Shown here: positions 23,229-31,127 of the stretch, piece after piece
How the letters are laid out: every line of letters starts with the position of its first letter
How positions within the stretch are numbered: the stretch's first letter is position 1
NCBI GenBank assembly: GCA_016874915.1
Contig: VGSW01000023.1
Location: forward strand, 1-33,394
Direction of reading: 5' to 3'
Origin: Deltaproteobacteria bacterium
GTDB lineage: Bacteria > Desulfobacterota > Desulfobaccia > Desulfobaccales > 0-14-0-80-60-11
Length of the DNA stretch: 33,394 bases
Notes under the pieces: model-generated
The model's input: only the letters and a program-made list of their open reading frames with translations
What the model was told of the DNA's origin: nothing
Database searches by the model: none
Translations under genes and position numbers: made by a program

Positions 23229-23305
23229 CTCCGCCTAAAGCAGACCGGATCGCCATGGTCATGAAGGCGCCGGACCTCAGAAATCAATGGTCCTGGATAT
23301 GGATA

Positions 23306-23869
23306 TTATCGGTTAAAGTCCAGGGCCACAAACTCTTTTTCAGTCAGGCCCCAGCGGTTCTGAGCGTCGGCGGCGCTCAAGGCTATGGCCAGTATGCCCA
23401 TCGGTTCTTCCCGGATGAGAGGCACACAGATGACATAGAGGCTGGACCCGTCCTGCAGAAACAGCCGCTGATGTGAGATTTTCCGGCTCTTGAGGGCCTG
23501 CTGCACCACCTCATAATTATGAAAATCTAGGTGGGCGTTCTTTTGCGGTGGGTAAACCGCCAGAGTGTCCCCGTTCTGATCCACGACGCCTATCCGGAAA
23601 GGACACATCCGGCAGAGCTTGATGGCCTCCGGCTCAACTTTCTTCAGGGTTTCATTGATGCCCGCAGTATCTCTTTTTAATACCGGTTCCATGAGAGGCT
23701 TGACCAGCCTGTCGATGCATTCTTTGATCTCCTGTTTGAAGGCGGCCGCGGCCGGGCTCAAAGGAGGTTCTTGGGCCTGACAACCATAGATGAGCCCTAG
23801 GAGCAGGATGCAAAGAACGACCCGGAACCGGATAGATTCCGGCATTTTCTTGACATAGAGGTTTTTCAT
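23306..23869 (-). CDS. Cache-like sensor lipoprotein
   Basis: The 187-residue product has a lipoprotein signal (RFRVVLCILLLGLIYGC, lipobox Cys). The mature part resembles a single Cache (PAS-like sensor) domain: a long N-terminal helix (AAFKQEIKECIDRLVKPLMEPV), then IGVVDQNGDTLAVYPP, YEVVQQALKSRK, SLYVICVPLIREEPMGILAIAL. The pair CRMC is a possible metal or disulfide site. It has no output domain, so it may bind a ligand for a partner protein (inference). The ATG at 23867-23869 is chosen because GTGAGGAAG lies just ahead and the signal peptide then has normal length; an upstream in-frame start at 23933 lies inside the prenyltransferase gene. It lies between ubiA-like and mlaE genes on the same strand. 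Confidence 0.75.
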   Translation of the reverse strand: MKNLYVKKMPESIRFRVVLCILLLGLIYGCQAQEPPLSPAAAAFKQEIKECIDRLVKPLMEPVLKRDTAGINETLKKVEPEAIKLCRMCPFRIGVVDQNGDTLAVYPPQKNAHLDFHNYEVVQQALKSRKISHQRLFLQDGSSLYVICVPLIREEPMGILAIALSAADAQNRWGLTEKEFVALDFNR

Positions 23870-23890
23870 TTCTTCCTCACCGAGTTTAGA

Positions 23891-23910
23891 ATCGAAAACC
23901 GAAAACCATC
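23891..23910 (-). repeat. GTTTTC(G/T)G micro-repeat, copy 5
   Basis: On the minus strand GATGG is followed by TTTTCGG and TTTTCGAT. It lies 5 bases after the prenyltransferase stop codon. Confidence 0.6.
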
Positions 23911-23915
23911 TCTCC

Positions 23916-24827
23916 TCAACGCCACCAGGCCGCATACAGCAAGGCCAAAGTGAGGGTCAGGCCCATGACCGCGTGGGTCTGGATGGTCAGCGCTTGGGCC
24001 GGGATGAATTCCGGTTCCGTGGGCGTGGCGCGCCAGGAGATGCTGATGGCCTTCAGGGCCAGGGGGAGGGCCGCCAGCCCCGCCAGGATGAGGTCCGGGA
24101 GCCGGAAGACTTCCATCAGGAGAAAAAGGCTGGCAAAGGGCGCCAGCATTAAGGCGGCAAATACCTGCCGGGCCCGGGCCAGGCCCAGGCGCACCACTAG
24201 TTGGCGCTTGGCCGCGGCCGCGTCCGCCTCCAGGTCGGGAAATTCGTTGATCCAGAGGATGGCGGTGATGAGAAAACCCAGAGGCAGGCCCACGGCCAGA
24301 CCCATAGGGCTGAGGCTGCCGGTCTGGACATAATAGGCCCCCCAATGGAGGGGAGGGCCGAAAGCCATAAAAATGGTGAATTCCCCCCATCCGGCGCTCA
24401 TGAGCTGCATGGGCGCGGCGGAATAAAGATACCCGGCGGCCAGACCCACCAATCCCAGGAAGGCTACCCCGGGGCGTCCCAGGTAGATGAGGGCCAGGCC
24501 GCAGGCCACCCCCAGCCCCAGGAAGAAGTAGGCCAGGTTGCGCACCGCGGCGGCGCCCATTTCCTGGTTTTGAATGACCCGGCTGCCACCGCTGAAGGGA
24601 GTGAAGTGGATATTGAGAGGGTCGCTGCCAAAGGAGTCGTAATAGTCATTGAGCAGGTTGGCCCCCAGGTGCAAAGCTCCCACCCCTAACACGGTGAGGA
24701 GAAAAAGGCCGGGACGCCAGGACCCCTGGGTCCAATAGGCCAGGGCCGTGGCCACTGCCACGGGGAAGAGCGACCCGGTGAGGAATGGCAGGCGCAAGGC
24801 CCGGATGTTAATGCTTAGAAACCCCAT
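23916..24827 (-). CDS. UbiA-family prenyltransferase, MenA-like
   Basis: The 303-residue product is a membrane protein with about eight to nine hydrophobic segments. It has the two Asp-rich motifs of the family: NLLNDYYDSFGSDP (about 58-71) and NEFPDLEADAAAAKRQLVVRLG (about 194-215). The first matches MenA, which adds a polyprenyl chain to 1,4-dihydroxy-2-naphthoate in menaquinone synthesis; the HFTPFSGGSRVIQ segment also fits MenA-type enzymes. Substrate cannot be fixed from sequence alone. No other quinone genes are in the window. A consensus sigma70 promoter lies at 24861-24889. Confidence 0.85.
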   Translation of the reverse strand: MGFLSINIRALRLPFLTGSLFPVAVATALAYWTQGSWRPGLFLLTVLGVGALHLGANLLNDYYDSFGSDPLNIHFTPFSGGSRVIQNQEMGAAAVRNLAYFFLGLGVACGLALIYLGRPGVAFLGLVGLAAGYLYSAAPMQLMSAGWGEFTIFMAFGPPLHWGAYYVQTGSLSPMGLAVGLPLGFLITAILWINEFPDLEADAAAAKRQLVVRLGLARARQVFAALMLAPFASLFLLMEVFRLPDLILAGLAALPLALKAISISWRATPTEPEFIPAQALTIQTHAVMGLTLTLALLYAAWWR

Positions 24828-24860
24828 GAGAAATCCACCATTTAAATAAAAATTAGGAAA

Positions 24861-24889
24861 ATTATAGGGTTATTGTCCCAGGGTGTCAA
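24861..24889 (-). promoter_or_regulatory. Consensus sigma70 promoter for the prenyltransferase operon
   Basis: On the minus strand TTGACA (24884-24889) and TATAAT (24861-24866) match consensus exactly with a 17-base spacer. Transcription would start near 24854, giving a ~27-base leader. It may drive the genes down to mlaE or beyond. Confidence 0.85.
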
Positions 24890-24961
24890 CCTTACGCGGG
24901 TGGCGCCCAAACCGCCCGCCCTAATTTCCACCAAACCTTCCGCCGGATACCGAAATAATAG

Positions 24962-24967
24962 TATAAT
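24962..24967 (+). promoter_or_regulatory. Possible -10 box for the GT-C-like gene
   Basis: TATAAT matches consensus, but the -35 position (24939-24944, TCCGCC) does not. If used, transcription starts near 24974 and gives a ~120-base leader to the TTG start at 25093. Confidence 0.35.
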
Positions 24968-25001
24968 TTTACCAAAGAATGTTGCATTATAAGAGCTTTG
25001 A

Positions 25002-25034
25002 GGAGAAGGGCTCGAGCAAGGCAATACCTTCTCC
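25002..25034 (+). promoter_or_regulatory. Inverted repeat in the leader of the GT-C-like gene
   Basis: GGAGAAGG (25002-25009) and CCTTCTCC (25027-25034) are perfect 8-bp inverted arms with a 17-base loop. The left arm resembles a ribosome binding site, so the fold could hide or mimic one. Confidence 0.4.
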
Positions 25035-25092
25035 ACTCCCCGAAGGCTCTGCTAAAATTTCAAATTATCCTTTCTCTCCAGGAGGTTTTTTC

Positions 25093-26640
25093 TTGGTCCA
25101 GCCCCAGGAAAGTCAGGTTCCCGCCAGGCGCCACCGGATATGGGCAAAATTACCAGATAACAACTTTCGCTGGCAAGCCGGCATAATCGTCTTAATGCTG
25201 GCGGCCGTCCTGAATAACCTGGGCCTCACCGTGGCCGACCTCGACCTCTGGGGCTACATGGCCTTTGGCCGCCTGTTTTGGGAGGGAAAACAGTTTCCTT
25301 ACCGGGACGTGTTTGCCTATGTGCCCACCCTGGACCCCTGGGTTTATCACGAATGGCTCACCGGGGTGATTTTTTATCCCATCTACCAGGCCGTGGGGCC
25401 AGCCGGGCTGCAACTCCTGAAATACATCCTGGGCGTGGCCACTGCAGCTCTCATCTTTTTCACCGCCCTCAGCCGGGGTGCCCATCCGTTGAGCGCCGCG
25501 GTGGTGCTGTGGATGATCCAGTTTTTCACCCGCATCGGATATAGTCCGGTGCGGGCCCAGGTGTTTACCTATTTCTTTTTTGCGCTGTACGTCTATCTCC
25601 TGGAGCAAGCCCGGCTTAAGGGCCGCTACCGGGGCTTGTGGGCTCTGGCCCCCATCCAGGTTTTATGGTGCAACCTGCACGGCGGTTTCCCCGCCGGACT
25701 GGGCCTTATCGGGATTTATGGCGTGGGGGAAGCCCTTTCCCGCCGGCGCTTTCTCCCGTTTTTCCTGGCCTTGGGGGCTGCCACGCTGGCCACTTTAATC
25801 AACCCTTACGGTCTGGAGTACTGGACCTATGTTATCCGGGCCGTTACCATGCCCCGGCCGGAGATTACCGAATGGGCTTCTATGATAACCGCGTACAAGC
25901 GGGGAATTGTCTCCTTGCCCGAAGTTCTCTACCTGACGGTGATTGCCGCATTTGTCATCCTGTCGGCGGTGTGGGCCAGATGGCGGGAATTAACGCCCAT
26001 CCTGGCGTTGGGGGTCACTCTCTACCTGGCGGTGTCACACATCCGCCACCAGGTTTTCTTTTTGCTGTTGGCCGGGGCCTATCTACCCCAACTCTTTACT
26101 GCGTATTGGGAGGCGGTGATTCAACCCCGTTTTCCCAAAGCGGACGAGTGGCCGCGATGGGTCTGGCTAGTCCCGGCCCTGACCATAGCGGTGTGGAGCA
26201 TCGTTTTTTTCGCTGAGTTCCTCAACAAAAAACCTTTGCAGCTCAGAGTCCCGCCGTATCCTGAAAAACCCGGCCAAATCTACTATCCGGTGGGCGCGGT
26301 GGATTATATCCAGAAACACCGGCTCTCGGGAAACCTGGTGGTGGACTTCAATTGGGGGGAATACGCCTTGTGGCGCCTGTACCCCCAGTGCCGGGTGGCC
26401 CTGGACGGGCGTTATGAGACGGTTTACCCTGACGCCGTCTGCCAGGAATTTTTTGATTTTATTTACGGACGGGAAAAATGGCGGCAGTTCCTGGAGCATT
26501 ATCCTCCGGACCTGGCGCTCATCGATCCCAATGCCAAGATATATCCCCTGCTCCTAGAAGAACCCGGCTGGCGCCAGGCCTACCGGGACACGGGCTGCGC
26601 CCTATTTGTCCGGGCGGAGACTTTGGTATCCCCACCATAA
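25093..26640 (+). CDS. GT-C-like polytopic membrane protein (putative glycosyltransferase)
   Basis: The 515-residue product has about ten hydrophobic segments. In the first loop D49-L-D51 is followed by LWGYMAFGRLFWEG and later H86-E87-W-L, as in GT-C enzymes that use lipid-linked sugars. The C-terminal ~120 residues are soluble (YYPVGAVDYIQKHRLSGNLVVDFNWGEYALW, CRVALDGRYETVYPD). Substrate is unknown. The start is set at TTG 25093 because CCAGGAGG stands 7 bases ahead, a near-perfect ribosome binding site. The alternative ATG at 24979 has no such site and would add 38 residues. A hairpin terminator follows at 26670-26704. Confidence 0.75.
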   Translation: MVQPQESQVPARRHRIWAKLPDNNFRWQAGIIVLMLAAVLNNLGLTVADLDLWGYMAFGRLFWEGKQFPYRDVFAYVPTLDPWVYHEWLTGVIFYPIYQAVGPAGLQLLKYILGVATAALIFFTALSRGAHPLSAAVVLWMIQFFTRIGYSPVRAQVFTYFFFALYVYLLEQARLKGRYRGLWALAPIQVLWCNLHGGFPAGLGLIGIYGVGEALSRRRFLPFFLALGAATLATLINPYGLEYWTYVIRAVTMPRPEITEWASMITAYKRGIVSLPEVLYLTVIAAFVILSAVWARWRELTPILALGVTLYLAVSHIRHQVFFLLLAGAYLPQLFTAYWEAVIQPRFPKADEWPRWVWLVPALTIAVWSIVFFAEFLNKKPLQLRVPPYPEKPGQIYYPVGAVDYIQKHRLSGNLVVDFNWGEYALWRLYPQCRVALDGRYETVYPDAVCQEFFDFIYGREKWRQFLEHYPPDLALIDPNAKIYPLLLEEPGWRQAYRDTGCALFVRAETLVSPP

Positions 26641-26645
26641 AAATC

Positions 26646-26704
26646 TCACGCCAAGACGGTAATAAATTTGGGGCGCGGCCAAGGCCGCGCCCTTAAAATT
26701 TTTT
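26646..26704. repeat. CGCCAAGACG element, copy 2 (left flank of hicAB)
   Basis: TCACGCCAAGACGGTAATAA leads to GGGGCGCGGCC (26670-26680), AA, GGCCGCGCCC (26683-26692) and a T-run. The 46 bases from ACGCCAAGACGG to the end of the hairpin match copy 3 (27715 on) with few changes, in the same orientation. The right inverted end seen in copy 1 is missing. Confidence 0.75.
26670..26704 (+). terminator. Probable terminator after the GT-C-like gene
   Basis: A 10-bp GC stem with a 2-base minimal loop (in practice 4-6 bases) is followed by TTAAAATTTTTT. It lies 29 bases after the stop codon. Confidence 0.65.
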
Positions 26705-26761
26705 CCCTCGGGCCTTTGCCCGGTAACACTCTTTCTCGTCTGTGTCTCTGCCGATTAAAAT

Positions 26762-26790
26762 TTGATTAGCGGACAGTTTTGTCCTATAGT
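26762..26790 (+). promoter_or_regulatory. hicAB promoter with operator-like inverted repeat in its spacer
   Basis: TTGATT (26762-26767) and TATAGT (26785-26790) are 17 bases apart. The spacer ends with GGACA-GTTT-TGTCC (26771-26784), a perfect inverted repeat that abuts the -10 box. It is well placed for repression by the HTH-bearing HicB encoded by the operon. Transcription would start at about 26797, at the hicA ATG. Confidence 0.65.
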
Positions 26791-26797
26791 AAAATTA

Positions 26798-26998
26798 ATG
26801 AAAGCCAAAGAACTGCTCAAGAAATTGAAACGCGCCGGGGCCACTGTTATTCCCCAACGCGGCAAGGGCAGCCATTGTTTGGTGAAATTTCAAGGAAGAA
26901 GCGCCACTGTGCCTTTTCACGGAGATACAGATATCGGCTCCCATTTAATTAAAAAAATCTGCCAGCAGCTTGGCCTTGACTCCAAAAATATTCTTTAA
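26798..26998 (+). CDS. hicA: HicA-family toxin (mRNA interferase)
   Basis: The 66-residue product has the HicA double-stranded-RNA-binding-like fold: KAKELLKKLKRAGATVIPQRGKGSH, LVKFQGRSATVPFHG and LIKKICQQLGL. His26 in GKGSH is the family's catalytic residue. HicA toxins cleave mRNA in the cytoplasm and are held by HicB. The ATG at 26798 is preferred over a TTG at 26762 that falls in the promoter. No ribosome binding site precedes it and the predicted transcript starts at or one base before the ATG, so translation may be leaderless. hicB begins 11 bases after its stop. Confidence 0.92.
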   Translation: MKAKELLKKLKRAGATVIPQRGKGSHCLVKFQGRSATVPFHGDTDIGSHLIKKICQQLGLDSKNIL

Positions 26999-27008
26999 GA
27001 GTAAAATT

Positions 27009-27440
27009 ATGTTGACGTACCCGGTAATCTTAACCCTCGATGACAATGGCACCATTATGGTGGAATTCCCCGATGTGCCCGAGGCCCTCACCTGCGGGCG
27101 GGATGACGCCGAAGCCCTGGCCATGGCGGAAGATGCTTTATTGGTTGCCCTCGCGGGGGCCTATATGGACGAACACCGCCCCCTCCCTCAACCCTCATCC
27201 CCTGCTCCTGACCAACCCACGGTGACCGTCCCCCCTCTGGCCACTGCCAAATTAGCCATCTACCAGGCTATGCTGGACCAGGGGGTCTCCCAAACCGAAC
27301 TAGCTGCTCGTTTAGACTGTGACCCGCGTCAGGTGCGCCGCCTCCTGGACCTGAATCACCGCTCCCGCCTGGACCAAATGGAAAAGGCCCTTCAGGCCCT
27401 GGGGCGCCAACTGGTCATCGAAGTGCACCAGGCCGCCTGA
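27009..27440 (+). CDS. hicB: HicB-family antitoxin with helix-turn-helix tail
   Basis: The 143-residue product has the HicB N-terminal fold (YPVILTLDDNGTIMVEFPDVPEALTCGRDDAEALAMAEDALLVAL, about 4-50), a short Pro/Ser-rich linker (PQPSSPAPDQPT) and a C-terminal Xre-like helix-turn-helix (KLAIYQAMLDQGVSQTELAARLDCDPRQVRRLLD). The first part should bind HicA; the second should bind the operator and repress the operon. The ATG at 27009 has TTTAAGAG ahead and follows hicA closely; an in-frame start at 26970 overlaps hicA and adds 13 residues. Confidence 0.93.
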   Translation: MLTYPVILTLDDNGTIMVEFPDVPEALTCGRDDAEALAMAEDALLVALAGAYMDEHRPLPQPSSPAPDQPTVTVPPLATAKLAIYQAMLDQGVSQTELAARLDCDPRQVRRLLDLNHRSRLDQMEKALQALGRQLVIEVHQAA

Positions 27441-27457
27441 AATCGGACACCATCCCT

Positions 27458-27483
27458 AGCGACGCTCCTCCCTTTGCGTCGCT
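27458..27483 (+). repeat. Hairpin 17 bases after hicB
   Basis: AGCGACGC and GCGTCGCT pair perfectly around a 10-base loop. No T-run follows, so it is at best a weak or factor-aided terminator of hicAB. Confidence 0.5.
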
Positions 27484-27713
27484 TACCCAGAGGCTGCTGC
27501 CCCAAATTTCCCCTAATAATTCTCTACTAAATTTTAATATCTTTAAAATTTCCCTTTTTTTTGAATTAGCATGGTTGCGAAGACTTGGCGGCGGCGTTAC
27601 CAGCTAACGACCTACTCCCGCTCTATTCCGAGCATTCTTACTCCCTGCTGTTCCTCCTAACCGCTCCTTCACAAGAAAATTTTCACGGCTTCCTTTAACT
27701 CCATAACGACCCC

Positions 27714-27772
27714 ACGCCAAGACGGCAATAAATTAGGGGCGCGGCCAAGGCCGCGCCCCTAAAGGTTTTTTT
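27714..27772. repeat. CGCCAAGACG element, copy 3 (right flank of hicAB)
   Basis: CACGCCAAGACGGCAATAAA leads to TTAGGGGCGCGGCC, AA, GGCCGCGCCCCTAA (stem 27733-27762) and T7 (27766-27772). It is a direct repeat of copy 2, about 1,067 bases apart, with hicAB between. TTTGCGGCTTTGCGGG (27779-27793) may be a remnant of the right end seen in copy 1. Confidence 0.8.
27733..27772 (+). terminator. Strong hairpin with T-run in copy 3
   Basis: A 14-bp perfect stem ends before AGG and T7. In the plus direction it can stop read-through from hicAB toward the convergent tad genes. Confidence 0.65.
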
Positions 27773-27831
27773 GCTCTTTTGCGGCTTTGCGGGAAGATTC
27801 TCTTTGTCCTTCATGCCTCCAACGTTATTCA

Positions 27832-28749
27832 TTACTTGAAGAAGTTGCTGCTCACCCGGATAATGGCCGGTCCCAGGATCACCACCAGGATGGCTGGGAA
27901 AATAAACAGAATCAAGGGAAAGACCAGCTTTACCGGGGTTTTGGCCGCCTGTTCCTCCAGTTTCAGCCGCCGGGTGGTGCGCAGGGCCTCTGACTGGACT
28001 TTCAGGGTTTGAGCAATGCTGGTGCCAAAACGTTCACTCTGGATGAGGATGTTGCACAAAGAGGCCACTTCCTCCACCCCGGTGCGTTCCGCCAGGTGGC
28101 GCAGGGCCTGCTCCCGGTCCTGGCCGGCGTTGATCTCCAGGTTGACCTTGAGCAGTTCCCCGGGCAAATGGGGACTGCTGGCCATGAGCTCATCCGCCAC
28201 CCGTTTGATGGCGGCATTTAACCCCTGTCCGGCTTCCACGCACACCACCATCAAGTCCAGGGCGTCGGGCAGCTCTTCTCTGATCTTTCTCTTCCGCACT
28301 TCCCCCAGATGGCTCAGGACCAACAGAGGAGCAAAATAACCCGCGGCGAACAGAACGTATTCGGCCAGGAGAAAGAAGCCGGTGGAGACAGGAGGACGCA
28401 GCAAATAAGGCAGGGCCAGAATGGGCAGGGCCAGGCACAAACCCAGCCTGATTCCCATGAACCCGGTGACGGCGCGGTCGCTGTCAAACCCTGCCTGGGC
28501 CAGGGACTTTCTCACTTCCTTAATTTTGAGACTGTCTTTGGTCAGACCCAGGAGGTCCTCCAACTTTTTCACCATCCCGGACGGCAAAAAACTGGTCTTT
28601 TTTTCCGTAATAATTAAGAGCTGTTCCGCCTTTTTCTGGGTCTGAAGCCGCTTGCGGATTCTGGCGCTCCGGGTTTGAGCGTAAAATCCCACCAGAGAAA
28701 TCACCGAGGCCATGACCAACAAGCCGAAAATAATGGGGACAAGATTCAT
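27832..28749 (-). CDS. tadC: Tad pilus assembly platform protein TadC
   Basis: The 305-residue product has an N-terminal membrane segment (IIFGLLVMASVISLVGFYA), a short paired-segment region (about 100-150), a T2SSF domain (about 165-290) with ELPDALDLMVVCVEAGQGLNAAIKRVADEL and LCNILIQSERFGTSIAQTLKVQSEALRTTRR, and a C-terminal membrane segment. It forms the inner-membrane platform of the Flp/Tad pilus with TadB. It is the last gene of the visible tad run, 10 bases after tadB. AGGGACG lies ahead of the ATG. Confidence 0.93.
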   Translation of the reverse strand: MNLVPIIFGLLVMASVISLVGFYAQTRSARIRKRLQTQKKAEQLLIITEKKTSFLPSGMVKKLEDLLGLTKDSLKIKEVRKSLAQAGFDSDRAVTGFMGIRLGLCLALPILALPYLLRPPVSTGFFLLAEYVLFAAGYFAPLLVLSHLGEVRKRKIREELPDALDLMVVCVEAGQGLNAAIKRVADELMASSPHLPGELLKVNLEINAGQDREQALRHLAERTGVEEVASLCNILIQSERFGTSIAQTLKVQSEALRTTRRLKLEEQAAKTPVKLVFPLILFIFPAILVVILGPAIIRVSSNFFK

Positions 28750-28759
28750 CAGGGCGTCC

Positions 28760-29734
28760 CTACATCTTGATGTTCACGATGTTGCGTATGACAAAAATTC
28801 CCAATAATTGAAGGAACAGGGCGGTGAGAGCCATGGTGCGCCCCAGGGGATTTTCCGCCAGGAGCAGGATATGTTCGGGCGCCCGGGAAAACAGGACTAT
28901 GGCCGTAGCCGGGGGCAGAAATACCAGGATCAGGCCGGAGAGCCGCCCTTCCGCGGTCAGGGCCTTGATCTGGTTGCGCAGCTTAAAGCGCTCCCGGATC
29001 AGGGATGATATTTTCTCCAGGATTTCTGCGAGGTTGCCCCCGGTCTCCCGTTGAATCATCACCGCGATGGTGAAAAAACTCAAGTCCCGCAAAGGAATCC
29101 GCTGGCAGAGATTGTTCAAAGCCAGGTTGAGGTCCAGGCCGTGGTTGTACTCCTTGAAGGTCTTGAAAAATTCCCCGCCGATGGGATTGGCCATCTCCAC
29201 CGCCACCAGTTGGAACCCGGTGGTGATGGCATGTCCGGCCCTCATGCCCCGGGCCATCAAGTCCAGGGCGTCAGGAAGCTGCTTTTCAAATTTCCGGAGA
29301 CGGTATTTCTTTTTGAGCTGCAACGCTTTGTACGGCAGGAAGAGGCCCAACGCGGCGCCGGCCACCCCGCCGGGAAAACCCCATTGGGTAAAGCCCAGGC
29401 CCCCCAGCCCCGCACCCAAACAGGCCATCAGGGCAAGAAATGTTTCCAGTCGCCAGCGCAAGTTGGCCTGCAACAGCAAAGTATGTAGGGATTCCAGGAA
29501 ATGAAACTTTTTAAAGAGGTTGATGATGGATTTTTCGCTCCAGCCTTTGTCTTGCAGAAGGGATTCTTTAGAGGCCGGGCGGCCCTCTCCGTGGAGCGCT
29601 GTCAAACGCTTTCGCAGCCGCTGCTGATAACGCCGGCCCTGATCCAGGAAATACCAGCAACCCAGCACCGTCAGCACGAAACAGAAGAAGAAAATGGCTA
29701 AGGTCGCCGTATCCGGGAAGAACCAGAGCCCCAT
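28760..29734 (-). CDS. tadB: Tad pilus assembly platform protein TadB
   Basis: The 324-residue product has the same build as TadC: an N-terminal membrane segment (LAIFFFCFVLTVLGCWYFL), two segments near 105-150, a T2SSF domain with QLPDALDLMARGMRAGHAITTGFQLVAVEM and FFTIAVMIQRETGGNLAEILEKISSLIRERFKLR, and a C-terminal segment pair. It partners TadC as platform. The stop codon of tadA (TAG) is part of the TAGGAGG ribosome binding site used by this gene, so the two are translationally coupled. Confidence 0.94.
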   Translation of the reverse strand: MGLWFFPDTATLAIFFFCFVLTVLGCWYFLDQGRRYQQRLRKRLTALHGEGRPASKESLLQDKGWSEKSIINLFKKFHFLESLHTLLLQANLRWRLETFLALMACLGAGLGGLGFTQWGFPGGVAGAALGLFLPYKALQLKKKYRLRKFEKQLPDALDLMARGMRAGHAITTGFQLVAVEMANPIGGEFFKTFKEYNHGLDLNLALNNLCQRIPLRDLSFFTIAVMIQRETGGNLAEILEKISSLIRERFKLRNQIKALTAEGRLSGLILVFLPPATAIVLFSRAPEHILLLAENPLGRTMALTALFLQLLGIFVIRNIVNIKM

Positions 29735-29742
29735 CCCCCCTC

Positions 29743-31104
29743 CTAAGTGTTTTGGCGGAAGAGATGGGTGGGGAGCTTGAGCCCCATGGCTTCCAGGCGC
29801 TTCATGAAGCGGGGGCGGATGCCCGAGGCCACGAACTCGCCTTTCACTTTGCGGTCCTCGGTGATCCCCAATAGTTCAAAAGAAAAAATCTCCTGCATGG
29901 TGATGGTATCCCCTTCCATGCCCACGATTTCATGGAGGCTCATCATCTTTCGGCTGCCATCGCTGAGCCGGGCCAACTGCAGGACAATATGGATGGCGGA
30001 AGAGATCTGGTGCCGGATGGCCTTATCGGGAATATTCAATCCGACCATGGAGACCATGGTCTCCAACCGCGTCAAGGCGTCCCGGGTGGAGTTGGCGTGA
30101 ATGGTGGCCAGGGACCCATCATGCCCGGTGTTCATGGCCTGTAGCATGTCCAGGGATTCACCCCCCCGGACCTCGCCCAGGATAATGCGCTCCGGCCGCA
30201 TTCGCAGGGCGTTCCTGACCAGATCCCGCTGAGTCACCTCCCCCAGGCCCTCCAGGTTGGGAGGCCGGGTCTCCAACCGCACCACGTGTTCCTGCTGGAG
30301 TTGGAGTTCCGCCGAATCCTCAATGGTGATAATCCGTTCGTCGTTGGGAATAAAGCTGGAAAGCACGTTGAGAAAGGTGGTTTTGCCGGTGCCGGTGCCC
30401 CCGGAAATCAGGATGTTCAGGCGGGCCTTGACCGCAGCCTCCAGGACCTGGGCAATTTCCGGGGTAATGGATTCAAACGCGATTAAATCCCGGACTTTAA
30501 TGGGATCCTTGGAAAATTTGCGGATGGACAGGGCCGGACCATCCAGGGCCAGGGGGGGAATAATGGCGTTGACCCGGGAACCGTCCGGCAGCCGAGCGTC
30601 CACCATGGGGGTGGACTCATCGACGCGCCGCCCTACCCCCGCGGCGATTTTTTCGATGATTTTCAAAAGGTGGCTGTTGTCATTGAAACAGACGGAGGTG
30701 AGTTCCAGCTTGCCCTGGCGTTCCACGTACACTTTGTTGTAGCCGTTGACCAGGATGTCGCCCACGGAATTATCCCGGAGCAGGGGTTCCAGGGGACCAT
30801 AACCTAGGAGTTCATCCCGGATATCCTTGCACAGCCGGTCTTTTTCCGGATATGGCAGGACCAGGTTCTCTTCCGCCAGGATAAAATCTACCCCCCGGCG
30901 CAGGTCCTCCTGAAGGACATTATCCGGGGCCTCGGCCAGTCGGGCCAGGTCCAAAAGATTAAGCAGGCGGAAGTGGATCTTGGCCTTCAACGCATTGAAG
31001 GCGCTTTCCTTTTTAAGGTCCCGTTGCTCCTTTTCCCGGCTCAGGACCACAACCTGACCCTGGTCCCCCTGACCTCGGTCACGGATCCTGGTAATTAGGC
31101 TCAT
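29743..31104 (-). CDS. tadA: Tad pilus secretion ATPase TadA/CpaF
   Basis: The 453-residue product is a type II/IV secretion-type hexameric ATPase. The N-terminal all-helical part is followed by [20 protein letters not shown], a family hallmark. Walker A is GGTGTGKT (235-242), then [23 protein letters not shown] (Asp box), Walker B-like [16 protein letters not shown], and the His box [13 protein letters not shown]. It powers pilin assembly from the cytoplasm. GGGGGAGA lies ahead of the ATG. The upstream gene encodes TadZ. Confidence 0.96.
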   Translation of the reverse strand: MSLITRIRDRGQGDQGQVVVLSREKEQRDLKKESAFNALKAKIHFRLLNLLDLARLAEAPDNVLQEDLRRGVDFILAEENLVLPYPEKDRLCKDIRDELLGYGPLEPLLRDNSVGDILVNGYNKVYVERQGKLELTSVCFNDNSHLLKIIEKIAAGVGRRVDESTPMVDARLPDGSRVNAIIPPLALDGPALSIRKFSKDPIKVRDLIAFESITPEIAQVLEAAVKARLNILISGGTGTGKTTFLNVLSSFIPNDERIITIEDSAELQLQQEHVVRLETRPPNLEGLGEVTQRDLVRNALRMRPERIILGEVRGGESLDMLQAMNTGHDGSLATIHANSTRDALTRLETMVSMVGLNIPDKAIRHQISSAIHIVLQLARLSDGSRKMMSLHEIVGMEGDTITMQEIFSFELLGITEDRKVKGEFVASGIRPRFMKRLEAMGLKLPTHLFRQNT

Positions 31105-31127
31105 GGCTTATTTCTCCCCCCCAACCC

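Larger units (their letters stand above)
27441..27831. other. Intergenic region after hicB
   Basis: This 391-base gap holds a perfect hairpin at 27458-27483 (AGCGACGC with GCGTCGCT), an AT-rich stretch (27505-27565), and the CGCCAAGACG element at 27714-27772. The rest (27566-27712) shows no gene. No coding frame with start signals is seen. Confidence 0.6.
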
